Positions 6,820-11,835 of a stretch of DNA of 16,333 bases are shown piece after piece. Below the pieces are notes generated by a model. It did no database searches, was not told the origin of the DNA, and saw only the letters and a program-made list of their open reading frames with translations. Origin of the DNA: an uncultured Lachnospiraceae bacterium (lineage in GTDB: Bacteria > Bacillota_A > Clostridia > Lachnospirales > Lachnospiraceae); assembly GCA_910585355.1 (NCBI GenBank), contig CAJUDN010000022.1:21460-37792 (forward strand), in the 5' to 3' direction. How positions within the stretch are numbered: position 1 is the first letter of the stretch; each line of letters opens with the position of its first letter. The position numbers and the translations under genes are program-made.

Positions 6820-7617
6820 TTATTTCTTTCGGGCAACCACTACGAACCGCCCATTCTCCATGTGATAACTGCAGGTACATAAGGTTAACAGCCCGCTGCC
6901 GTATTCTACGTTTACTCCCGTATCATACAGGGCGGCCCGCCGCACCTGTTCCATATATTCTGCAAAAACATAAGGTTCGCTTAAATCTGTATACTGATAA
7001 AACCGGAAAACTCCGCTGGCATCCTGAGGATACGCTTCTGAGTAAAACGCCGCCGCCACTTCGTATTCCCCGGAAGCAGTCAAAGTATCAAACCGAATGA
7101 CAGGATGCTCCTCCCAGTACTCCCGGCCGGCATAGTCCAAAAGCGAGGCAAACATGGTTCCGTTTTTCATGTGATGGCCATATATGAGATAATTCCCACA
7201 TCCCTCATAACAAGAGGCTGCAAGGAAAGGAACGCCGCTTCGCGCCTCTTTCCCGTAAAAATCCCTGTGAAGATAATACTCCTCATCCTCCGGAGTATAC
7301 ATCACCGGATAGCTGACAGCGGTCCCTTCTATGGAAATCCACCCAAAAAAATCAGAATTTTCCTCCTTCAGGGCAATATAAGAAGAAAGATCCGGTCCAG
7401 AAGCATCGCCGCTTCCCTCCTCTGCCCGCTGCAAGGCATCATCAGCCGGCTTGATAGGAAAATGCACAGAAGGATGTACAATTTCCTCCAGTTTTTCAAA
7501 GGTCTGCCTCTCTTTTCGCTCCTGTATCATAATGCTGCAAACTTTATATGAAGAAAAGAGGAACAAAACGGCAGATACCAGAAATAAAAACCGGTATCGT
7601 TTTACTTTCCTTTTCAT
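6820..7617 (-). CDS. Class B sortase carried by the element
   Basis: This 265-aa membrane-anchored transpeptidase belongs to the class B sortase family, which attaches surface proteins to peptidoglycan or assembles pili. A basic N-terminus is followed by one membrane helix (about residues 9-30) and the sortase domain. The catalytic histidine is H148 (YGHHM), the cysteine C249 in LTLCTCSYH and the arginine R257 (NGRFVVVAR). Class B members usually read TLSTC; here the serine is replaced by another cysteine (C247). I chose the ATG at 7615-7617 because GGAAGGGG precedes it, rather than upstream in-frame starts. No LPxTG- or NPxTN-type substrate gene lies in the window, so its target is elsewhere or it is cargo. 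The stop codon is only about 25 bp from the recombination core. Upstream boxes are a perfect TATAAT and a sigma-E-like ATATTT. Confidence 0.9.
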   Translation of the reverse strand: MKRKVKRYRFLFLVSAVLFLFSSYKVCSIMIQERKERQTFEKLEEIVHPSVHFPIKPADDALQRAEEGSGDASGPDLSSYIALKEENSDFFGWISIEGTAVSYPVMYTPEDEEYYLHRDFYGKEARSGVPFLAASCYEGCGNYLIYGHHMKNGTMFASLLDYAGREYWEEHPVIRFDTLTASGEYEVAAAFYSEAYPQDASGVFRFYQYTDLSEPYVFAEYMEQVRRAALYDTGVNVEYGSGLLTLCTCSYHMENGRFVVVARKK

Positions 7618-7659
7618 CGTAAACCCCTTCCATATACAAAACGACGGGCGCGCCCCGCC

Positions 7660-7686
7660 ATTATACTTCACCGAATGCAAAAATAT
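7660..7686 (-). promoter_or_regulatory. Promoter of the sortase gene, sigma-A or sigma-E
   Basis: On the minus strand, ATATTT (7686-7681) is followed after 13 bp by AGTATAAT (7667-7660). TATAAT is a perfect sigma-A -10 box, but no TTGACA-like -35 lies 17 bp upstream. ATATTT is the sigma-E -35 core, and the following 8-mer matches CATACAAT at five of eight bases with the same 13-bp spacing as the promoter at 7986-8012. The transcription start would be near 7653, giving a leader of about 35 nt. Which sigma factor reads it is unclear. Confidence 0.45.
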
Positions 7687-7760
7687 ACTTTTTCGGGAGA
7701 GAAATTCCTCGCTTTTTTCACGGGTGGCGACAGTTCAGATGCCCTCTGTTACTCATGAGC

Positions 7761-7946
7761 TCATTCCAGAAGAGTATCCTGATCATCAGGAAGCTGCCTG
7801 GCAGACATTCTCGCATATCCAACAGAGTGCATTATGATATCGCAAATCGCTTCTGCCGCCTTTTTCTGTTTCTCCTTCGGGAGCTCATCCCACCTGACCG
7901 TCTCTCCGGATATGACCGCGTAATTGATAATCTTAATATTCTGCAT
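7761..7946 (-). CDS. 61-aa element protein, candidate recombination directionality factor
   Basis: This small protein is divergent from the recombinase. The ATG at 7944-7946 is preceded by a strong GGGAGGT ribosome binding site. The sequence has a short beta-like start (IKIINYAVISGETV), then WDELPKEKQKKAAEAICDII, an amphipathic helix, and GYAR. It resembles small unnamed proteins with a 'LPEEE..IAE.L...A....GY' pattern that I associate with clostridial mobile elements; no established function is known to me. Its size, its place beside the recombinase and its sigma-E-like promoter match SprB, the 58-aa directionality factor of SPbeta in Bacillus subtilis, which is switched on in the mother cell to drive excision. 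No sequence similarity to SprB is claimed; the role is an inference from context. It could instead be an unrelated regulator. Confidence 0.75.
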   Translation of the reverse strand: MQNIKIINYAVISGETVRWDELPKEKQKKAAEAICDIIMHSVGYARMSARQLPDDQDTLLE

Positions 7947-7968
7947 CCTTAATACCTCCCTTCTGTCT

Positions 7969-7995
7969 GATTGTATGAACAGCCGATTGTATGAA
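7969..7995. repeat. Two 11-bp direct repeats in the divergent promoter region
   Basis: GATTGTATGAA occurs at 7969-7979 and again at 7985-7995, 16 bp apart. Each contains ATTGTATG, the complement of the sigma-E -10 box CATACAAT. The second copy is the -10 of the promoter described at 7986-8012. The first would sit at its transcription start and may be a second -10 or part of a paired binding site for a regulator acting on both divergent genes. Confidence 0.6.
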
Positions 7996-8012
7996 TACCC
8001 CTTTGAAAAGAT
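7986..8012 (-). promoter_or_regulatory. Sigma-E-like promoter of the 61-aa gene
   Basis: On the minus strand, ATCTTT (8012-8007) is followed after 13 bp by CATACAAT (7993-7986). The latter is an exact match to the sigma-E -10 consensus CATACAnT; the -35 core ATATTT is matched at five of six bases. Transcription would start near 7979 and leave a leader of about 33 nt before the ATG at 7946. No alternative sigma-A promoter is obvious. Sigma-E is the early mother-cell sigma factor, so this links the small gene to sporulation. Confidence 0.65.
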
Positions 8013-8059
8013 GTTCTTTTTTTACTGTTTGGAAATAAACTATTTCAGGAGATGATGCT

Positions 8060-9508
8060 GTGAATAAAGAAAACGTAACCGGCGCCGCTTATGTCCGGGT
8101 CAGTACAGATGAGCAGACGGAGCTTTCCCCCGATGCTCAGGTCCGGGTTATTCTGGAAGCAGCCAAAAAAGAAGGCATAAGGATTCCGTCCGAGTATGTT
8201 TTTATCGAAGACCGGGGCCGGTCCGGCCGCCGGGCGGACAACCGCCCTGCCTTCCAGCGCATGATAGCAATGGCCAGGCAAAATCCGCCGCCCTTTCAGT
8301 ATCTCTACGTGTGGAAATTCTCCCGTTTTGCCAGGAATCAGGAGGAAAGCGCATTCTACAAAGGAATCCTGAGGAAAAAATGCGGCATTACTGTTATCAG
8401 TGTATCCGAACCGATTATGGATGGCATGTTCGGTCGGCTGGTTGAAACAATCATCGAATGGTCCGATGAATTCTATTCCGTTAATCTTTCCGGAGAAGTG
8501 TTAAGGGGCATGACCCAGAAAGCCATTGAAAAAGGATATCAGACGACTCCCAGCCTCGGTTATGACGCGGTCGGCGGAGGAAAGCCATTCGTGATTAATG
8601 AAGAACAATACCGTATTGTTGAGTTTATCCACCGGTCTTTTTTTGAAGGAAACGATATGCTTCAAATTGCCCGGGCCGCCAATACTCTCGGATACCGCAC
8701 CCGCCGCGGGAATTTGTTTGATGTCCGCGCGGTCAGACTCGTTCTGACAAACAGATTCTACATCGGAACGGTAACCTGGAAAGATATTACATTTCAGGGG
8801 ACCCACGAATGCCGTGAATCTGTCACTTCCATATTTTCAGCCAACCAGAAACGCCTCCAAAAAGAATATCGTCCAAAAAACCGCCGGGAAGCGTCTTCCT
8901 GCCGTCACTGGCTGTCCGGCGTCTTAAAGTGCTCCGCCTGCGGAGCCTCGCTGGGCTTCCATCGTTCTAATGATGCCAAACGGCATACGGACTCCTTCCA
9001 GTGCTGGAAATATGCCAGGGGAATTCATTCGGACTCCTGTTTTATATCTGCCCGCAGGGCAGAAGAGGCGGCAATGGAATCGCTAAAAATGATAACTGAT
9101 GCCAGTCAGGGGGAATATTTTCGGATAAAGGTCGAAGTGTCTGACTGCAGCGAAAAAAAGGCCGCAGTCCAATCCGCCTTCTGGCGTTTGGAACAAAAAG
9201 AGCTGAGAATCCGGGAAGCCTACGAAAGTGGAATTGACACCATAGAAGAATTTAAGAAGAATAAACTGCGCCTGCAAAAAGAACGGGAGCATTTACAGAA
9301 TGAGGCTCACAAACTTGTCGGCAAATCTGAGGCTGATAGCGCCCTGGAAAGAGACCAGCTTCCGAAGCATATCCAAAACGTCTGTGAACTCTTTCAATCT
9401 TCCGGCATAAATATGGAAGCCAAAGGCAATGCCATCCGCCGTGTTCTTCAGAAAGCCGTCTACGACAGCCGAACAAAAACCATGGAATTTTATTACTATA
9501 TCCGGTAA
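8060..9508 (+). CDS. Large serine recombinase (element integrase/excisionase)
   Basis: This 482-aa site-specific recombinase has the three-part layout of large serine recombinases. The N-terminal resolvase domain (about 9-150) carries the nucleophile S15 in AAYVRVSTDEQ and the conserved arginines in DRGRSGRR and KFSRFARN. The recombinase domain (about 155-265, with LGYDAVGGG) follows. Next comes a zinc-ribbon domain with C291, C294, C315 and C327, then a charged coiled-coil segment (about 370-425). The length is close to SpoIVCA (about 500 aa), the recombinase that removes skin from sigK. The start is a GTG at 8060-8062 with AGGAG eight bases upstream. It is oriented opposite to cotJ, so cotJ read-through would be antisense to it. 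Its promoter is not clear: TTGAAA at 8003-8008 lacks a good -10. The gene is intact and presumably acts on the repeats at 6783-6795 and 9675-9687. Confidence 0.93.
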   Translation: MNKENVTGAAYVRVSTDEQTELSPDAQVRVILEAAKKEGIRIPSEYVFIEDRGRSGRRADNRPAFQRMIAMARQNPPPFQYLYVWKFSRFARNQEESAFYKGILRKKCGITVISVSEPIMDGMFGRLVETIIEWSDEFYSVNLSGEVLRGMTQKAIEKGYQTTPSLGYDAVGGGKPFVINEEQYRIVEFIHRSFFEGNDMLQIARAANTLGYRTRRGNLFDVRAVRLVLTNRFYIGTVTWKDITFQGTHECRESVTSIFSANQKRLQKEYRPKNRREASSCRHWLSGVLKCSACGASLGFHRSNDAKRHTDSFQCWKYARGIHSDSCFISARRAEEAAMESLKMITDASQGEYFRIKVEVSDCSEKKAAVQSAFWRLEQKELRIREAYESGIDTIEEFKKNKLRLQKEREHLQNEAHKLVGKSEADSALERDQLPKHIQNVCELFQSSGINMEAKGNAIRRVLQKAVYDSRTKTMEFYYYIR

Positions 9509-9634
9509 GCCGGAACAGGAACCCGACTACATATCTCTTATGACGCAGCGTTCTCTCTGAGGGAGTATGTTTTATGAGATACCCGGACGGACATACCTTC
9601 TGGGGCGTCCCGTAATTCATCTCTTCCGGGAAGG

Positions 9635-9654
9635 CGTTCGGCTTACTCCGAACG
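9635..9654 (+). terminator. Hairpin after the recombinase gene, weak terminator or part of the att region
   Basis: CGTTCGG (9635-9641) and CCGAACG (9648-9654) form a perfect 7-bp stem with a 6-nt loop, 127 bp after the recombinase stop. A TTTTT run follows only nine bases later and belongs to the attachment arm. It may end recombinase transcription before it runs into cotJ, or it may bind an accessory protein beside the attachment site. Confidence 0.4.
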
Positions 9655-9657
9655 ATA

Positions 9658-9687
9658 CATCTGTTTTTGCAGTAAGGCCCCCCGTAC
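9658..9687. repeat. Attachment site at the recombinase end of the element (element arm plus core)
   Basis: The element arm CATCTGTTTTTGCAGTA (9658-9674) runs directly into the core AGGCCCCCCGTAC (9675-9687), the second copy of the repeat at 6783-6795. The arm is the inverted partner of the one at 6793-6809. Beyond 9687 the sequence is cotJC. The one base that differs between the copies (C9678 against T6786) is the third position of a glycine codon, so the restored protein is the same whichever side the crossover falls. Confidence 0.8.
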
Positions 9688-9770
9688 TGACTCATGATAA
9701 ACTGCGCCAACTGCGCGTTGGGTTCCTTAATGTTTACCGGATATTGCAAGCGTTTCTCATATCTCCACAT
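9675..9770 (-). CDS. cotJC: cotJC, 5' part (codons 1-32; interrupted by element)
   Basis: This holds the start of the spore-coat manganese-catalase-like gene. MWRYEKRLQYPVNIK, then LAQFIMSQYGGP, matches the conserved CotJC N-terminus (Bacillus subtilis CotJC begins MWVYEKKLQYPV). After the proline codon at 9677-9675 the reading frame leaves cotJC and runs as nonsense through the element. The missing continuation DGEMGAS is found at 6782 and below. The ATG at 9768-9770 starts one base after the cotJB stop codon, with AAGGAG inside the end of cotJB, so translation is coupled to cotJB. Without excision the product would be 32 real residues with a meaningless tail of about 140 residues. Joined, the protein has 212 residues, slightly longer than the Bacillus one (about 189). 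Confidence 0.92.
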
Positions 9771-9771
9771 C

Positions 9772-10230
9772 CTAACAGTCTCCTTCCCATGGCCATTTTT
9801 CCGTTACCCAGCTCCAGGTATTCCCCACGGCGTCTTCCACCTGGATGGGGCCGAACTGGCGTTCATAGGCATTCACCACATTCTGCCTTAAAGCCACAGC
9901 ATTCTTAAAATACTGGAAGGCCACAGCGTCCTCCGGATGTGTATCCAAAAACAAATGGGCATCATCCATGGCAAAGCTTGCCTCGTCGATCTGCCGCCTT
10001 AGCATGCATCGGGAATCCTGGTCTCCAGGATTTTGGAACATTCCCATCCTTACAGGGCTGCTTCCCTGCTGCATACCCGCGCTCATACCAGGCTGCATAC
10101 CCGCGCTCATGCCAGGCTGCATACCTGCGCCCATTCCAGGCTGCATACCTGCGTTCATGCCAGACCGCACACCCGCGTCCATTCCAGGCTGCATATTCTG
10201 CGGCGCCATATTACAGTTCATGTTCATCAT
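9772..10230 (-). CDS. cotJB: CotJB spore-coat protein with a Met/Gly repeat extension
   Basis: The C-terminal part, about residues 73-150 of this 152-aa protein, is the CotJB domain: RRQIDEASFAMDDAHLFLD, THPEDAVAFQYF, YERQFGPIQV and WSWVTEKWPWE. CotJB is a small coat component made in the mother cell together with CotJA and CotJC. Typical CotJB proteins are under 100 aa; here about 65 residues precede the domain, mostly five 8-residue units of the type QPGMSAGM. I place the start at the ATG 10228-10230, because GGAGG lies eight bases upstream and the ATGA overlap with the cotJA stop is typical of coupled genes. A GTG nine bases earlier would sit directly on the ribosome binding site. The repeat may be a flexible, Met-rich coat matrix segment; its role is unknown. 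Confidence 0.9.
   Translation of the reverse strand: MMNMNCNMAPQNMQPGMDAGVRSGMNAGMQPGMGAGMQPGMSAGMQPGMSAGMQQGSSPVRMGMFQNPGDQDSRCMLRRQIDEASFAMDDAHLFLDTHPEDAVAFQYFKNAVALRQNVVNAYERQFGPIQVEDAVGNTWSWVTEKWPWEGDC
10069..10200. repeat. 24-bp tandem repeat inside cotJB
   Basis: Five 24-bp units begin at 10069, 10093, 10117, 10141 and 10165, with a partial sixth at 10189. Most start with CTGCATACC; the fifth is the most diverged. Each encodes an 8-residue Gly/Met-rich unit (for example GMSAGMQP) on the minus strand. Such in-frame repeats can change copy number between strains without breaking the gene. Confidence 0.85.
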
Positions 10231-10448
10231 CTCCTGCACCTCCCCATAACAAACGGATAATCCAGAGACGGGAAAATAGTCCCTGCCATCAGGGCTGTAT
10301 TTAACGGATACGGCGTTTCCCAGGGCTGTGTGGGAACATATCCCATTCCTACCGGATACCGTGCGCCGGGAAACTCTCCCATAAAGCCGGTTTCCGGAAG
10401 GGGCATGGGGCTGCCGGCGGCAAAGCCGGCCTGATTATTACAAACCAT
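10227..10448 (-). CDS. cotJA: CotJA spore-coat-associated protein
   Basis: This 73-aa protein is the first gene of the cotJ operon. The C-terminal half, YVPTQPWETPYPLNTALMAG followed by TIFPSLDYPF and a basic CRR end, is the CotJA signature; in Bacillus subtilis CotJA is needed for assembly of CotJC into the coat. The ATG at 10446-10448 follows GGAGAAG, and longer upstream readings are not supported. The stop overlaps the cotJB start by ATGA. About 30 bp upstream of the ATG is CATAGGTTA, an exact match to the sigma-K -10 pattern, consistent with mother-cell expression. The gene's presence identifies the split downstream gene as cotJC independently of its own sequence. Confidence 0.9.
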   Translation of the reverse strand: MVCNNQAGFAAGSPMPLPETGFMGEFPGARYPVGMGYVPTQPWETPYPLNTALMAGTIFPSLDYPFVMGRCRR

Positions 10449-10475
10449 ATATGCTTCTCCTTTCGGTTTATATAA

Positions 10476-10484
10476 TAACCTATG
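10476..10484 (-). promoter_or_regulatory. Candidate mother-cell -10 box of the cotJ operon
   Basis: The minus strand reads gCATAGGTTA, an exact match to the sigma-K -10 pattern CATAnnnTA with its usual preceding g. It matches the sigma-E CATACAnT box only in part. No convincing -35 element (AC for sigma-K, ATATTT for sigma-E) lies at the right distance. Cot genes are mother-cell genes and Bacillus subtilis cotJ is sigma-E dependent, so a promoter here is expected, but which sigma factor reads it is open. Confidence 0.35.
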
Positions 10485-10533
10485 CGTCAGCTCTGTTTCC
10501 GCCACCCGAATTCTATAAATTTCCCATAACCTG

Positions 10534-10637
10534 AAAAAGTGCACGCCCCACTTTGCGGTATATTTGGCCCAGATTCACTTAACACAGCCCTCTACGCCGC
10601 GTTCATCTGAGCCAAATCTCCCACGAAGTGGAACGCG
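10534..10637 (-). terminator. Structured region after the sugar cluster, probable terminator
   Basis: Several inverted repeats lie between the ATPase stop (10669) and the cotJ promoter. A 12-bp stem forms between 10605-10616 and 10563-10574 (its one imperfect pair is a U.G wobble only on the minus strand). CGCGTTC (10598-10604) and GAACGCG (10631-10637) form an alternative 7-bp stem that would compete with it. A final 6-bp hairpin AAAGTG/CACTTT (10536-10554) runs into TTTTT on the minus strand. The last hairpin may terminate the sugar operon. The mutually exclusive stems upstream are reminiscent of an attenuator or a structured RNA. Confidence 0.4.
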
Positions 10638-10668
10638 CAGTTACCAGAAAACAATTTTCAAACGCACT

Positions 10669-11781
10669 CTAATCCACAATAGTTTTTTCCGTATTAAAAT
10701 CAAAAATATGTATTTTATCGGTATCCATTGCGAATCGAACCGTATCGCCTGTCCTAGCCGTTGACTTCGCGTCTACGGATGCCACCCAGCCGGCCTCTTC
10801 AACGTTAAAGTAAAGAAGAGTAGAGGCTCCCAGCATCTCATATACCTTGATCTCTGCTTCAAAAGAGGATCTGGCAAACTTCTTAAGATCTTCCTCGCTG
10901 TCATGAATGTCTTCCGGGCGGATTCCAAGAACAACTTTCTTTCCCACATATCCGCCGTCTTTTAATGCCTTGGCGCGGTTTGCATTAAGCGCAATGCTCT
11001 GACCCGCAAATTTAAGGATCACTTCGCCGTTTTCCTCCACTGCCTCCGCCGTAATCATATTCATCTGGGGGGAGCCAATGAAGCCCGCGACAAATTTATT
11101 GCAGGGATGGTCGTAAAGATTCTGCGGCGTGTCGATCTGCTGAACGATACCATCCTTCATAACGACGATTCTGGTTCCCAGAGTCATAGCCTCCGTCTGA
11201 TCATGAGTTACATAGATGATGGTGCTGCCCAGCCTCTGGTGAAGCTTGGAAATCTCCACGCGCATCTGGCCGCGGAGCTTTGCGTCCAGGTTGGAAAGCG
11301 GCTCATCCATTAAGAATACCTTAGGACTTCTTACAATGGCGCGCCCCATGGCCACACGCTGTCTCTGACCGCCGGAAAGAGCCCTGGGCTTCCTGTCAAG
11401 AAGATGTTCCAGATCAAGAATTCTGGCGGCGTCACGGACCTTTTTATCAATTTCATCCTTCGGAACCTTTTTAAGCTTTAAGGAAAAAGCCATGTTGTCA
11501 TATACGCTCATATGAGGATACAAAGCATAGCTCTGGAATACCATCGCAATATCCCTGTCCTTGGGCTCCACATCATTCATTACCTTGCCGTCGATAATTA
11601 ATTCGCCGGAGGAAATGTCCTCGAGGCCCGCAACCATACGGAGTGTTGTGGATTTCCCGCATCCGGACGGTCCGACAAATATAATAAACTCTTTATCCTC
11701 AATATCCAGGTTAAAATCCTTTACGGCCTCAAAACCATTGGAATATTTTTTGCATACATGTTTTAACTGAACGCTTGCCAT
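10669..11781 (-). CDS. msmK: Carbohydrate ABC transporter ATPase, MsmK/UgpC/MalK type
   Basis: This 370-aa cytoplasmic ATPase energises CUT1-family sugar importers. It has Walker A GPSGCGKS at residues 37-44 (K43), the Q-loop at VFQSYALYPH, signature LSGGQ at 135-139 with QRQRVAMGRA, Walker B VFLMDE at 155-160 and the switch histidine H193 (THDQTEA). About residues 240-370 form the C-terminal TOBE/regulatory domain (GIRPEDI). No binding protein or permease gene is adjacent. MsmK-type ATPases commonly serve several sugar importers encoded elsewhere, which fits an orphan position here. The ATG at 11779-11781 has a near-perfect GGAGG six bases upstream; the longer reading upstream is unsupported. 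It is 54 bp downstream of the GH13 gene and probably the last gene of the sugar operon. Confidence 0.92.
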   Translation of the reverse strand: MASVQLKHVCKKYSNGFEAVKDFNLDIEDKEFIIFVGPSGCGKSTTLRMVAGLEDISSGELIIDGKVMNDVEPKDRDIAMVFQSYALYPHMSVYDNMAFSLKLKKVPKDEIDKKVRDAARILDLEHLLDRKPRALSGGQRQRVAMGRAIVRSPKVFLMDEPLSNLDAKLRGQMRVEISKLHQRLGSTIIYVTHDQTEAMTLGTRIVVMKDGIVQQIDTPQNLYDHPCNKFVAGFIGSPQMNMITAEAVEENGEVILKFAGQSIALNANRAKALKDGGYVGKKVVLGIRPEDIHDSEEDLKKFARSSFEAEIKVYEMLGASTLLYFNVEEAGWVASVDAKSTARTGDTVRFAMDTDKIHIFDFNTEKTIVD

Positions 11782-11835
11782 ATCTTTCCTCCATTCTGTG
11801 CGTACTCTCCGCACGTCTGTTTTCCATTGATTGTT

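Larger units (their letters stand above)
6783..9687. mobile_element. 2.9-kb skin-like element inserted in cotJC
   Basis: The stretch between the two 13-bp direct repeats separates the two halves of cotJC. Repeat start to repeat start is 2892 bp. It carries three genes: class B sortase (minus), a 61-aa protein (minus) and a large serine recombinase (plus). Joining the flanks at the repeat gives an uninterrupted cotJC, with ...SQYGGP from one side and DGEMGAS... from the other. The joined ends of the element form a 44-bp attP-like site with inverted arms of 17 bp. Insertion inside a mother-cell coat gene, an intact recombinase and a sigma-E-like promoter on the small gene all point to programmed excision during sporulation rather than a dead insertion. 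Excision itself is inferred. Confidence 0.88.

Noticed and set aside
6240..6836. A complete 198-residue reading frame starting at a TTG at 6836, taken as a stand-alone manganese catalase gene
   Set aside because: The start is a TTG with no clear ribosome binding site, lies within the sortase reading frame, and its first 14 codons come from the element. The true N-terminus is at 9675-9770.
6783..9687. An ordinary insertion sequence disrupting cotJC
   Set aside because: There is no DDE transposase and there are no terminal inverted repeats or short target duplication typical of an IS. A large serine recombinase with matching attachment arms explains the ends better.
9252..9770. A 172-residue reading frame from the cotJC start through the element
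   Set aside because: Only the first 32 residues are cotJC. The rest is antisense to the recombinase gene with no protein-like features.
9939..10304. His/Pro/Ala-rich reading frames on the plus strand
   Set aside because: They are shadows of the 24-bp repeat in cotJB and lack ribosome binding sites.
10227..10544. A 105-residue version of CotJA starting at 10544
   Set aside because: The extra N-terminus has no ribosome binding site and no CotJA similarity. GGAGAAG supports the ATG at 10446-10448.
10651..10663. GAAAA-TTG-TTTTC palindrome at the ATPase end as a terminator
   Set aside because: The stem is only five bp, nearly all A/T, with no T-run at the right place.
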